DNA from: Apoderus coryli
Lineage: Eukaryota; Arthropoda; Insecta; Coleoptera; Attelabidae
Length of the DNA: 64,000 nucleotides
NCBI GenBank assembly: GCA_911728435.2
Contig: OU452216.1
Span: 3,608,342-3,672,341, forward strand
Direction: 5' to 3'
Below, in pieces: positions 12,601 through 27,600 of the stretch; the stretch's first letter is position 1, and every line of letters begins with the position of its first letter. The position numbers and the translations under genes are program-made. A model generated the notes under the pieces. The model was not told the DNA's origin. It worked only from the letters and a program-made list of their open reading frames with translations, and did not search any database.

Positions 12601-15600
12601 CGATGAAAAAATCAACATTTTCAATTGCAAATAGTCGTTTTTGGAAGAATTACGTTATGGAGCATTTTTTGCATCCCTCTATTGATTTTTGTGATTAAAA
12701 TAGATCGGCACTATGTAACTTTGATTTCTTGAGCAATTCTCTACTTACTGTTAAAATTTCACGTCAATCGATGCATGTGTCAAGAATTTGGACCTAAACA
12801 CCGTCATATACTGACCTATTATAACATGAAGCCACTGATGATAGGAACCTACCTACCTACCTATTTCTGATCTTTAAATATGTGTGGAATATTGAAATAC
12901 ACTATTGGACAAAAGTAGAGCAACAAAGTGCTTTTATTTCTTTGAATTTGAAAAACTAATTAAATATTATTGTAATCCCCAGTTAATTTTCAATAAATAT
13001 ATCCCCAATATTAGTAATATTTCACAATATTTTAGTACACTTTAAACGAAATGACGGTACAGAAATATTTATAATTATAAAGATCGACAAAAGTAAAGCA
13101 AAAAATTGTGTCAACAGTATTTTATTTTACATATTACGATAAAAAAACAGTAAACACGTTTAATAATTAAAATAGCTAGAAGTATCATGTTAATAATTAT
13201 TAATAGAATATCCATTATTATGTATCATTTGCCAGCAACGTCGCAGCATTGAAGCAATCAATTTTTGGACAGTATTTTCGGAAAGGTTTCTCCAAACTTC
13301 ATTGATTTTATTTACCAATGATGGTTTATTTGTGAATACTTGTGTACGAATTCCACGTTCAACTTCTTCACATAGATTTTAACTAAAATAAAAGGTCTGA
13401 GGATATAGTGCCACCCACTTCAAAACCCGAACGTTATTTTCATAAACGATTCGGAAATGTTTTGGATCGTTATCCTTTTAGAAAATAAAATGCATCGACA
13501 TTTCCCACTCTGCATAAAGCAACATTACATTTTGCTTTAGATCTCTATAGACAAATCTATCCAGGGTGTCATTAATGAGGTTTAAAGAACTCACCCCATT
13601 TCATGAGAAACAGCCCATGGAAAACACTGCCTTTACCTGTGGGTGTAACGTATTTGGGATGAAACCTTGGATTGATTGGCCATCTTATATGCTTCATTTT
13701 ATCAAAATTGAAAATTTTATAACGCGTTTCATTGCTAAATAACACTTTTTCCCAATCGTCTACTGTCCAATTTAAATGTCCACGTGCAAATTCAAGCCTA
13801 GCCACTCAATTTCTTGCCGAAATAAGCGGCTTTTTAGCCGGGCGTCTACTAAATAACTTTGCGTCTACCAACCTTCTTTGAACTGTCCGTGGACTATCCT
13901 CAATTTCGGAAATTTCAGCAATTATTATAGGTGCAGACATCCAACGATCGTTTTGGGAAATTCTTTTAAGGCGTCTGTCTGTCCTAGTTGTTGTTTTTCT
14001 CGAGCTTGCCGATTTCGGTATATTCTCTAAATGTCCCCTTTCATTGTAACTAGAAATTATTTTGGATACGCTGTCTCTGGGTAAAAACAAACCGTCTTGC
14101 AATTGGGTTTGTATTGTACCTTCCAAGTGTGCAGTCACTACTCTCTGTTTTAATTCTGTCGAAATTGGAATACTTCTTGGCATGATTAATCCAGCACAGA
14201 AATATTAATTTAATATAAAATAAACTCAGCAACAATATTTTAACCTTTACTGTCACTAAAACCTTTCTTTTTTAGGCAAATATTAAAATGTTGCTTTACT
14301 TTTGACGCATTACAATATTGTATTAAAAGTTAACGTCAATATCAGTTCATTTATTTTAGTTGTTGGAAAAAGCTGTTGCCGTCGATAATAGCAGCCTACG
14401 TTGATATTTAAGACACGACGTATTTAAATACGATATCATGCATTTAATATTATAAAATCGAGATTTGTCTAATTCTTCGAAAGTGTTGCTCTACTCCAAT
14501 AGTGTAAATGGTGGATGTTTTAATAATAATAATAAAAGGTTTTATTGTAAAAATAAACATTTTACAAATGGCGAAGTTGAAGTTCATATTTCTTAACTTC
14601 ACCTAACTGACTATTTCTAGAAATTATGTTTTTTAAAGATTCTACTCACTGTGCTTTTCTTATTATAGATCTAATGGGAATGATATTCCACTGATATGGA
14701 TTCATGATTACCATCTTATGTTGGCGGCAAATTGGATAAGACAAGTAAGAACAATTTTGATCTAATCATTTTTCTTTAAACAACTCTATGTTTGTAAAAA
14801 TTAGGAACACCTTTTCAATAACAAAACACAAATTTTTAGTAGTTTAATGCGTAAGTAATATCATAAGGGCATCCAATTTTTCCGTAAAAATCGAAAAAAC
14901 ACGTTGCTAAGTAATATTCTATCAAGAACTAAACTAAAATACTTCTTTAACGCCGACACTGGAAATAAATATATCTCTTGACAACTACCACAATCCAAGA
15001 GATAATAATAAAATATTAAGCCGGGATAATGAAAATAGTAATACGCCTAGAGAATACCACCAATCCGGTCTCTGTAAAAAATGTTTTATTGAACTCGTAA
15101 CGTAATATACTGTAAATCACATTTTGACATGTTCTGATAAAACTACTTTTAACAAGTACTTAAGTATAAATATATTTTATCTACCACTGTTATTTAATAG
15201 GTGCGATGTGACGTATATTACCACACTAGTGGGATAGGAAATATTAACGCACTGATGTGCATGCCTTAATATTGTCCATATCCCACTAATTACGTAAAAA
15301 AACTATTACAGCAAGCTGAAGAAGAAGATATTTCATGTAAATTGGGATTTTTTCTACACATACCGTTTCCACCATGGGACATTTTTCGATTATTTCCATG
15401 GTCAGATGAAATTCTTCAAGGTATGCTGGGTTGTGATATGGTCGGTTTCCATATAACAGACTATTGTTTAAACTTTGTGGATTGTTGTCAACGGAATTTA
15501 GGATGTCGTGTTGACAGAAAAAATCTGTTGGTAGAACATGGTGGACGGACAGTGAGAGTGCGACCGTTGCCGATTGGAATACCATTTGAAAGGTTTGTTT

Positions 15601-18600
15601 TATAAATACTTCAGTATATAGGTATCCTGTATCAAATCTCATTGTATCAGTGTATTCTTCTTAAAAAACTACTTACAAAAAAGTGTTTTCGGAAGTCCAT
15701 CACGGTTTTGAAAATATTTTCATAAAATTAAAAAAAAAAACAAAAAAATCAAAATCATTAAAAATGTTATTTTTGATATACTTTGTATAGTAATCGTAAA
15801 TTTGGTATCTGAAATTGTAGTTTCGACACAAGCAGACGTTTTTATAAAGAATGACTTTTTCTTCTAAATCTACAAATAAAAAAGTTTTTCTCCTTCCAAA
15901 TGTCCACGGATAGAGTTTGGAAAAGCAAAAACTTTTTTATTTGTAGATTTAGAAGAAAAAGTCATTCTTTATAAAAACGTCTGCTTGTGTCAAAACTACA
16001 AATTCAAACACCAAATTTACGATTACTATACAGGGTATATCAAAAATTGCCAACTGTAGTGATCCTGATTTCGCCTGTGATTTGTTTTATGAAAAGTTGA
16101 ATACTGTTTTTAATGCATCGGTGCCGATTTCATATGCAAAAATTTCTAAGTACCCTCCATGGTTTTCGGGTGATATTGTTCGCAGAATCAAATTGAAGTC
16201 TAAACTATGGAAAAAATATAAAACATCCGGGGATCCTCAATTTTTCAATGATTTTAGAGTTCTGCGTCACAATATAAAAACTGAGGTGAGTTCCTCTTAC
16301 AGGGTGTACTTGCGTGATGCTGAGCGTAGATTGAGTAGTGATCCTAACAAGTTTTGGTCTTTTGTCAATTCCAGAGGCAAATCTGGGCGATTGCCTGGTA
16401 GTATGACTTACAATGGTAATAATATTGATGATCCGCAGGAGCTTGTCAATAAATTTGCGGAATTTTTCAATACATCATACGTTGCATCTCAGGCATTTGA
16501 TATTGATCAGAGATTGTTTGATGCTGTGAATGTGTCTCATTTACCGGATCGTGTGATTACAGAGACGGAGGTCTATGGAGCTTTGAGAAGGTTAAAAGCT
16601 AAATTTACATCGGGTCCTGATGGTATACCATAAAGATGGTGAACCGGCGTTACTCTAGAAGATTTCCAATCAGAGGGGAAACTACACTATCGCAAAGAAA
16701 CATTGAATATTGTACACAATGGTTTAGCAAACACAGTGGCACAATCCCTAATTACAAAAGTGTAATGTTTCTTTGCGATCGTGTAGTTTCCCCTCTGATT
16801 GGAAATCTTCTAGAGTAACGCCGGTTCATAAGAAGGGAGATAAACAGGATATTTCAAATTATAGACCAATTTCCATACAGTCGTGTTTTTCTAAAGTTTT
16901 TGAATTTGTGCTCCATGATATTATTATGAGCCATGTTAGGCGTCAGATTTCATTGGTACAACATGGCTTTTTTCCCGGTCGTTCTACGTCAACTAATTTA
17001 TTGGTTTTAACACAGTTTTTAACTGAGCGAATTGATAACGAGGGTCAGGTAGATGTGGTCTACACTGATTTTTCTAAAGCCTTTGATAGACTTGATCATG
17101 GTGTTCTACTGCGTAAACTGTGTCGTTATGGACTATCTTATAATTTACTGCTGCTTTTGAAGTCGTATCTGAAGGATAGATTTCAGTATGTGGAAAGTCG
17201 AGGATTTCGTTCCGCAAATTTTAAAGTGTCATCTGGTGTTCCCCAGGGCTCTGTCCTTGGACCATTGTTGTTCCTGTGTTTTATCGATGATATTTCTAGT
17301 GGCTTGACAAATAGTTCGTTATTATATGCTGACGACTTCAAAGTATATTCTGTCATTAATAGTACTGAAGATTGTTCTCATCTTCAGGACGATTTAAATG
17401 TTGTATATGAGTGGTGTGTCCGTAATAATCTTTATCTGAATATTGATAAATGTTTTAGTGTTTCCTATACACGGAAAATAAACCCTGTCAAATTTTCATA
17501 TTGTATAAATAATAGTCCATTAACAACTTGTGATGAGTTTAAAGATTTAGGTGTTTGGTTTGATGGTAAACTGAGCTTTACTAATCATTACAATAATATA
17601 GTTTCAGCATCCTATAGATCTCTGGGTTTTATTGTGCGCAATTCGAAAGAGTTTGTGACACCTCAAACTCTCATTGTTCTTTTCAACGCATTTGTCAGAT
17701 CTAAACTGGAATATGCATCTGTAGTATGGAATCCTATGTATGCCATATATATGAATAATATTGAACGCATCCAGCGTCGTTTTGCCAAGTTGCTGTTGTT
17801 TCGGGTTGATGGGGTTTATCCATCCATTGGGTTTCCTCATGATATTCTGTTAAACCGTTTTAATTTAGTATCATTAAATGCTCGGAGAGAATATTCCGCT
17901 CTAGTATTGCTCTTTAAGATTATTAATGGACTTCTTGACTGTCCAGAGTTTTTAAGCCAGATTCCTTTGTGTGTCCCAAATCTACGTACACGTAATAACG
18001 GAATCGTATTTTACTTTCCGGCCCCGCGTACTAATTTGTTGTTGCGTTCCCCTTTATATTTTATGTGCCATACTTGTAACTCTGTGTCCGAGCAAATTGA
18101 TATTTTTAATTCAACTTTGTCTTGTATAAAAAATATATTTCTTAGAATATAAATTTAGTGTTAGATATTAAGAATTTATTGTAATTTTTCCTGCCCTTTA
18201 ATTGGATTATTTATCTGTCTGGGCAGTGTATCTTAAATAAATAAATAAATAAAAATAATATTTTTAATGATTTTGATTTTCTTGTTTTTTTAATTTTATT
18301 ATTTTAATAGTAGCTATGAAATTAACCACTTTGAGAAAAAAGTTTATTAGTGTTTTTTGCACAATTGGTGTAATAAATCACGGTTTTGAAAATATTTTCA
18401 TAAAATTAAAAAAAAAACAAAAAATCAAAATCATTAAAAATGTTATTTTTGATATACTCTGTATAGTAATCGTAAATTTGGCATTTGAAATTGTAGTTTC
18501 GACACAAGCAGACGTTTTTATAAAGAATGACTTTTTCTTCTAAATCGACAAATAAAAAAGTTTTTGCTGCAAAAACTTTTTTATTTGCTGCAAAAACTTT

Positions 18601-21600
18601 TTTATTTGTAGATTTAGAAGAAAAAGTCATTCTTTATAAAAACGTCTGCTTGTGTCGAAACTACAATTTCAGATACCAAATTTAATTTTATTATTTTAAT
18701 AGTAGCTATGAAATTAACCACTTTGAGAAAAAAGTTTATTAGTGTTTTTTGCACAATTAGTGTAATAAATCACGGTTTTGAAAATATTCTCACAAAATTA
18801 AAAAAAAAAAACAAAAAAATCAAAATCATTTAAAATGTTATTTTTGATATACCCTGTACAGTAATCGTAAATTTGGCATTTGAAATTGTAGTTTCGACAC
18901 AAGCAGACGTTTTTATAAAGAATGACTTTTTCTTCTAAATCGACAAATAAAAAAGTTTTTGCTGCAAAAACTTTTTTATTTGCTGCAAAAACTTTTTTAT
19001 TTGTAGATTTAGAAGAAAAAGTCATTCTTTATAAAAACGTCTGCTTGTGTCGAAACTACAATTTCAGATACCAAATTTAATTTTATTATTTTAATAGTAG
19101 CTATGAAATTAACCACTTTGAGAAAAAAGTTTATTAGTGTTTTTTGCACAATTAGTGTAATAAATCACGGTTTTGAAAATATTCTCACAAGATTAAAAAA
19201 AAAACAAAAAAATCAAAATCATTTAAAATGTTATTTTTGATATACCCTGTATAGTAATCGTAAATTTGGCATTTGAAATTGTAGTTTCGACACAAGCAGA
19301 CGTTTTTATAAAGAATGACTTTTTCTTCTAAATCGACAAATAAAAAAGTTTTTGCTGCAAAAACTTTTTTATTTGCTGCAAAAACTTTTTTATTTGTAGA
19401 TTTAGAAGAAAAAGTCATTCTTTATAAAAACGTCTGCTTGTGTCGAAACTACAATTTCAGATACCAAATTTAATTTTATTATTTTAATAGTAGCTATGAA
19501 ATTAACCACTTTGAGAAAAAAGTTTATTAGTGTTTTTTGCACAATTAGTGTAATAAATCACGGTTTTGAAAATATTCTCACAAGATTAAAAAAAAAACAA
19601 AAAAATCAAAATCATTTAAAATGTTATTTTTGATATACCCTGTATAGTAATCGTAAATTTGGCATTTGAAATTGTAGTTTCGACACAAGCAGACGTTTTT
19701 ATAAAGAATGACTTTTTCTTCTAAATCGACAAATAAAAAAGTTTTTGCTGCAAAAACTTTTTTATTTGTAGATTTAGAAGAAAAAGTCATTCTTTATAAA
19801 AACGTCTGCTTGTGTCGAAACTACAATTTCAGATACCAAATTTAATTTTATTATTTTAATAGTAGCTATGAAATTAACCACTTTGAGAAAAAAGTTTATT
19901 AGTGTTTTTTGCACAATTAGTGTAATAAATCACGGTTTTGAAAATATTCTCACAAGATTAAAAAAAAAAACAAAAAAATCAAAATCATTTAAAATGTTAT
20001 TTTTGATATACCCTGTATAGTAATCGTAAATTTGGCATTTGAAATTGTAGTTTCGACACAAGCAGACGTTTTTATAAAGAATGACTTTTTCTTCTAAATC
20101 GACAAATAAAAAAGTTTTTGCTGCAAAAACTTTTTTATTTGCTGCAAAAACTTTTTTATTTGTAGATTTAGAAGAAAAAGTCATTCTTTATAAAAACGTC
20201 TGCTTGTGTCGAAACTACAATTTCAGATACCAAATTTAATTTTATTATTTTAATAGTAGCTATGAAATTAACCACTTTGAGAAAAAAGTTTATTAGTGTT
20301 TTTTGCACAATTAGTGTAATAAATCACGGTTTTGAAAATATTCTCACAAAATTAAAAAAAAAACAAAAAAATCAAAATCATTTAAAATGTTATTTTTGAT
20401 ATACCCTGTATAGTAATCGTAAATTTGGCATTTGAAATTGTAGTTTCGACACAAGCAGACGTTTTTATAAAGAATGACTTTTTCTTCTAAATTGACAAAT
20501 AAAAAAGTTTGTTTTCAGGTTTCCTGTTCTATTTTGGCGATTTTTTGTGATTTGGAAGCAGCTGCTTTTGTATTTTAATATGTTTTCTGCAATACTATTC
20601 GTATATATTTGACAGGTTTGTGGAGCTGGCAGAAAAAGCACCAGAAGTCCTTTCAACAAATCAAAAAATCGTTCTTGGCGTTGACAGGCTGGATTATACC
20701 AAAGGCTTGGTCCATAGATTATGCGCCTTCGAGAAGCTTTTGGAAAAGCATCCAGAACATCTGGAGAAAGTGTCCATGCTCCAAATAGCTGTCCCATCTC
20801 GAACCGATGTAAAAGAGTATCAAGAATTGAAAGAAGAAATGGATCAATTAGTTGGAAGGATTAATGGTCGATTTACCACACCGAATTGGTCCCCTATCCG
20901 ATATATATATGGATGTGTTTCACAGGATGAATTGGCTGCCTTTTATCGAGATTCAGCAGTTGGTTTGGTGACACCGTTGAGGGATGGTATGAATTTGGTG
21001 GCGAAGGAATTTGTTGCTTGCCAAATCAAGGTACCGCCTGGAGTTTTAATAGTGTCACCATTTGCTGGAGCAGGTAAATAAAAAAATCCTTCTATAGGAC
21101 CGTTTTAGTTAGAAATGTATTTGAATTCTAGGGGAAACAATGCATGAAGCCCTTATATCTAACCCATACGAAATAGATGATGCCTCTGAAGTGATACATA
21201 GAGCGTTAACGATGCCAGAAGATGAACGAATACTACGTATGAATTATTTGAGGAGGAGAGAGAAACTCAATGATGTAAACTATTGGACAAAAAGTTTCTT
21301 GAGTGCAATGGGTTCGCTCATAACACAAGATCATGATGATGTTGGATCTACTTCGATGCCTGCTGTAACATTGGATGATTTCGACGAATATTTAGCAAAG
21401 TAAGCGAGATCATGCAATGTCTGATCCAAAAATTGAGTCTTATAAATTTTATTTCAGATATATTGGAAACACGCATAAATTAGCTTTACTGCTAGATTAT
21501 GATGGTACGCTAGCACCGATATCACCACATCCAGATCTTGCTGTAATGCCAACAGAAACAAAGAATGTTCTACAAAGGCTTTCAAACTTGTCCGATGTTT

Positions 21601-24600
21601 ATATCGCCATTGTTAGTGGTAGAAATGTTGAGAATGTCAAAAAAATGGTAAGAATCGAAACATTTTTTCTTTAGATTTAATTAATCCCTTGGGGCACACC
21701 GGAAAGCGGCAAAAGTATAGGGGAATTAAAGCTCTAGAGCTCCACATATTGCTCACGCCCGAAAAGGTATGACCAAACCAAAGAAATCAACGCAGAACCA
21801 TCAATCATCATGATCACTTCATTCAAAAGCTTTCTGATAATCTCTATAGATCACGCCCATCTGTAAACCCTGATCAAGCACCTCACAGACAGATTCAAAA
21901 TAGGATCGATCCATTTAAAGCAATCCAACGTTTGCAACGATCAACCAATTGATCCATACACTCTTTAAACTCCTTTCAGTGTTTTTGTTTTTAAGATTTG
22001 GGTTGGGTTAGATTGGACTCTTGCGGCGCACCAGAAAGGGGCAAAAATATAGCGGACTTAAAGCTCTAGAGCTCCACATATTGCTTACGCCCGAAAAGGT
22101 ATGATCGAACCAAAGAAATCAACGCAGAACCATCAATCATCATGATCACTTCATTCAAAAGCTTTCTGATAATCTCTATAGCTCACGCCCATCTGTAAAC
22201 CCTGATCAAGCACCTCACAGACAGATTCAAAATAGGATCGATCCATTTAAAGCAATCCAACGTTTGCAACGATCAACCAATTGATTTATACACTCTTTAA
22301 ACTCCTTTCAGTGTTTTTTTTAAGATTTGGGTTGGGTTAGATTGGACTCTTGCGGCGCACCAGAAAGGGGCAAAAATATAGCGGACTTAAAGCTCTAGAG
22401 CTCCACATATTTCTCACGCCCCAAAAGGTATGATCAAACCAAAGAAATCAACGCAGAACCATCAATCATCATGATCACTTCATTAAAAAGCTTTCTGATA
22501 ATCTCTATAGATCACGCCCATCTGTAAGCCCTGATCAAGCACCTCACAGACAGATTCAAAATAGGATCGAACCATTTAAAGCAATCCTACGTTTGCAACG
22601 ATCAACCAATTGATTTATACACTCTTTAAACTCCTTTCAGTGTTTTTTTTTTAAGATTTGGGTTGGGTTAGATTGGATTCTTGCGGCGCACCAGAAAGGG
22701 GCAAAAATATAGCGGACTTAAAGCTCTAGAGCTCCACATATTTCTCACGCCCCAAAAGGTATGATCAAACCAAAGAAATCAACGCAGAACCATCAATCAT
22801 CATGATCACTTCATTAAAAAGCTTTCTGATAATCTCTATAGATCACGCCCATCTGTAAGCCCTGATCAAGCACCTCACAGACAGATTCAAAATAGGATCG
22901 AACCATTTAAAGCAATCCTACGTTTGCAACGATCAACCAATTGATTTATACACTCTTTAAACTCCTTTCAGTGTTTTTTTTTAAGATTTGGGTTGGGTTA
23001 GATTGGACTCTTGCGGCGCACCAGAAAGGGGCAAAAATATAGCGGACTTAAAGCTCTAGAGCTCCACATATTGCTCACGCCCGAAAAGGTATGACCGAAC
23101 CAAAGAAATCAACGCAGAACCATCAATCATCATGATCACTTCATTAAAAAGATTTCTGATAATCTCTATAGATCACGCTCATCTGTAAACCCTGATCAAG
23201 CACCTCACAGACAGATTCATAATAGGATCGATCCATTTAAAGCCATCCAACGTTTGCAACGATCTACCAATTGATCCATACACTCTTTAAACTCCTTTCA
23301 GTGTTTTTTTTAAGATTTGGGTTGGGTTAGATGGGACTATTGCGGCGCAACAGAAAGGGGCAAAAATATAGCGGACTTAAAGCTCTAGAGCTCCACATAT
23401 TGCTCACGCCCGAAAAGGTATGACCGAACCAAAGAAATCAACGCAGAACCATCAATCATCATGATCACTTCATTCAAAAGATTTCTGATAATCTCTATAG
23501 ATCACGCCCATCTGTAAGCCCTGATCAAGCACCTCACAGACAGATTCAAAATAGGATCGAACCATTTAAAGCAATCCAACGTTTGCAACGATCAACCAAT
23601 TGATTTATACACTCTTTAAACTCCTTTCAGTGTTTTTTTTTTAAGATTTGGGTTGGGTTAGATTGGATTCTTGCGGCGCACCAGAAAGGGGCAAAAATAT
23701 AGCGGACTTAAAGCTCTAGAGCTCCACATATTGCTCACGCCCGAAAAGGTATGATCGAACCAAAGAAATCAACGCAGAACCATCAATCATCATGATCACT
23801 TCATTCAAAAGATTTCTGATAATCTCTATAGATCACGCCCATCTGTAAGCCCTGATCAAGCACCTCACAGACAGATTCAAAATAGGATCGAACCATTTAA
23901 AGCAATCCAACGTTTGCAACGATCAACCAATTGATTTATACACTCTTTAAACTCCTTTCAGTGTTTTTTTTTTAAGATTTGGGTTGGGTTAGATTGGATT
24001 CTTGCGGCGCACCAGAAAGGGGCAAAAATATAGCGGACTTAAAGCTCTAGAGCTCCACATATTTCTCACGCCCCAAAAGGTATGATCAAACCAAAGAAAT
24101 CAACGCAGAACCATCAATCATCATGATCACTTCATTAAAAAGCTTTCTGATAATCTCTATAGATCACGCCCATCTGTAAGCCCTGATCAAGCACCTCACA
24201 GACAGATTCAAAATAGGATCGAACCATTTAAAGCAATCCTACGTTTGCAACGATCAACCAATTGATTTATACACTCTTTAAACTCCTTTCAGTGTTTTTT
24301 TTTAAGATTTGGGTTGGGTTAGATTGGACTCTTGCGGCGCACCAGAAAGGGGCAAAAATATAGCGGACTTAAAGCTCTAGAGCTCCACATATTGCTCACG
24401 CCCGAAAAGGTATGACCGAACCAAAGAAATCAACGCAGAACCATCAATCATCATGATCACTTCATTAAAAAGATTTCTGATAATCTCTATAGATCACGCT
24501 CATCTGTAAACCCTGATCAAGCACCTCACAGACAGATTCATAATAGGATCGATCCATTTAAAGCCATCCAACGTTTGCAACGATCTACCAATTGATCCAT

Positions 24601-27600
24601 ACACTCTTTAAACTCCTTTCAGTGTTTTTTTTAAGATTTGGGTTGGGTTAGATGGGACTATTGCGGCGCAACAGAAAGGGGCAAAAATATAGGGGACTTA
24701 AAGCTCTAGAGCTCCACATATTTCTCACGCCCGAAAAGGTATGATCGAACCAAAGAAATCAACGCAGAACCATCAATCATCATGATCACTTCATTAAAAA
24801 GCTTTCTGATAATCTCTATAGATCACGCCCATCTGTAAGCCCTGATCAAGCACCTCACAGACAGATTCAAAATAGGATCGAACCATTTAAAGCAATCCAA
24901 CGTTTGCAACGATCAACCAATTGATTTATACACTCTTTAAACTCCTTTCAGTGTTTTTTTTTAAGATTTGGGTTGGGTTAGATGGGACTATTGCGGCGCA
25001 ACAGAAAGGGGCAAAAATATAGGGGACTTAAAGCTCTAGAGCTCCACATATTTCTCACGCCCGAAAAGGTATGATCGAACCAAAGAAATCAACGCAGAAC
25101 CATCAATCATCATGATCACTTCATTCAAAAGCTTTCTGATAATCTCTATAGATCACGCCCATCTGTAAACCCTGATCAAGCACCTCACAGACAGATTCAA
25201 AATAGGATCGATCCATTTAAAGCAATCCAACGTTTGCAACGATCAACCAATTGATCCATACACTCTTTAAACTCCTTTCAGTGTTTTTTTTTTAAGATTT
25301 GGGTTGGGTTAGATTGGACTCTTGCGGCGCACCAAAAAGGGGCAAAAATATACGGGACTTAAAGATCTAGAGCTCCACATATTTCTCACGCCCGAAAAGG
25401 TATGATCGAACCAAAGAAATCAACGCAGAACCATCAATCATCATGATCACTTCATTCAAAAGATTTCTGATAATCTCTATAGATCACGCCCATCTGTAAG
25501 CCCTGATCAAGCACCTCACAGACAGATTCAAAATAGGATCGAACCATTTAAAGCAATCCAACGTTTGCAACGATCAACCAATTGATTTATACACTCTTTA
25601 AACTCCTTTCAGTGTTTTTTTTTTAAGATTTGGGTTGGGTTAGATTGGATTCTTGCGGCGCACCAGAAAGGGGCAAAAATATAGCGGACTTAAAGCTCTA
25701 GAGCTCCACATATTGCTCACGCCCGAAAAGGTATGACCGAACCAAAGAAATCAACGCAGAACCATCAATCATCATGATCACTTCATTAAAAAGATTTCTG
25801 ATAATCTCTATAGATCACGCTCATCTGTAAACCCTGATCAAGCACCTCACAGACAGATTCATAATAGGATCGATCCATTTAAAGCCATCCAACGTTTGCA
25901 ACGATCTACCAATTGATCCATACACTCTTTAAACTCCTTTCAGTGTTTTTTTTAAGATTTGGGTTGGGTTAGATGGGACTATTGCGGCGCAACAGAAAGG
26001 GGCAAAAATATAGGGGACTTAAAGCTCTAGAGCTCCACATATTTCTCACGCCCCAAAAGGTATGATCAAACCAAAGAAATCAACGCAGAACCATCAATCA
26101 TCATGATCACTTCATTAAAAAGCTTTCTGATAATCTCTATAGATCACGCCCATCTGTAAGCCCTGATCAAGCACCTCACAGACAGATTCAAAATAGGATC
26201 GAACCATTTAAAGCAATCCTACGTTTGCAACGATCAACCAATTGATTTATACACTCTTTAAACTCCTTTCAGTGTTTTTTTTTAAGATTTGGGTTGGGTT
26301 AGATTGGACTCTTGCGGCGCACCAGAAAGGGGCAAAAATATAGCGGACTTAAAGCTCTAGAGCTCCACATATTGCTCACGCCCGAAAAGGTATGACCGAA
26401 CCAAAGAAATCAACGCAGAACCATCAATCATCATGATCACTTCATTAAAAAGATTTCTGATAATCTCTATAGATCACGCTCATCTGTAAACCCTGATCAA
26501 GCACCTCACAGACAGATTCATAATAGGATCGATCCATTTAAAGCCATCCAACGTTTGCAACGATCTACCAATTGATCCATACACTCTTTAAACTCCTTTC
26601 AGTGTTTTTTTTAAGATTTGGGTTGGGTTAGATGGGACTATTGCGGCGCAACAGAAAGGGGCAAAAATATAGGGGACTTAAAGCTCTAGAGCTCCACATA
26701 TTGCTCACGCCCGAAAAACTATGACCGAACCAAAAAAATCAACGTAGAACCATCAATCATCATGATCACTTCATTAAAAAGCTTTCTGATAGTCTCTATA
26801 GATCACGCCCATGTGTAAACCCTGATCAAGCACCTCACAGACAGCTTCAAAATAGGATCGAACAATTTAAAGCCATCCAACGTTTGCAACGATCTACCAA
26901 TTGATCCATACACTCTTTAAACTCCTTTCAGTGTTTTTTTTAAGATTTGGGTTGGGTTAGATGGGACTATTGCGGCGCAACAGAAAGGGGCAAAAATATA
27001 GGGGACTTAAAGCTCTAGAGCTCCACATATTTCTCACGCCCCAAAAGGTATGATCAAACCAAAGAAATCAACGCAGAACCATCAATCATCATGATCACTT
27101 CATTAAAAAGCTTTCTGATAATCTCTATAGATCACGCCCATCTGTAAGCCCTGATCAAGCACCTCACAGACAGATTCAAAATAGGATCGAACCATTTAAA
27201 GCAATCCTACGTTTGCAACGATCAACCAATTGATTTATACACTCTTTAAACTCCTTTCAGTGTTTTTTTTTAAGATTTGGGTTGGGTTAGATTGGACTCT
27301 TGCGGCGCACCAGAAAGGGGCAAAAATATAGCGGACTTAAAGCTCTAGAGCTCCACATATTGCTCACGCCCGAAAAGGTATGACCGAACCAAAGAAATCA
27401 ACGCAGAACCATCAATCATCATGATCACTTCATTAAAAAGATTTCTGATAATCTCTATAGATCACGCTCATCTGTAAACCCTGATCAAGCACCTCACAGA
27501 CAGATTCATAATAGGATCGATCCATTTAAAGCCATCCAACGTTTGCAACGATCTACCAATTGATCCATACACTCTTTAAACTCCTTTCAGTGTTTTTTTT

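Noticed and set aside
15286..15642. - strand ORF overlapping TPS exon 5
   Set aside because: Shadow of the conserved synthase exon on the opposite strand.
18406..20184. Five similar - strand ORFs of 70-84 codons (MTFSSKSTNKKVF...)
   Set aside because: They read through the hairpin arms of the tandem repeat; both halves of the palindrome are translated. No protein family features and no start context shared with a gene.
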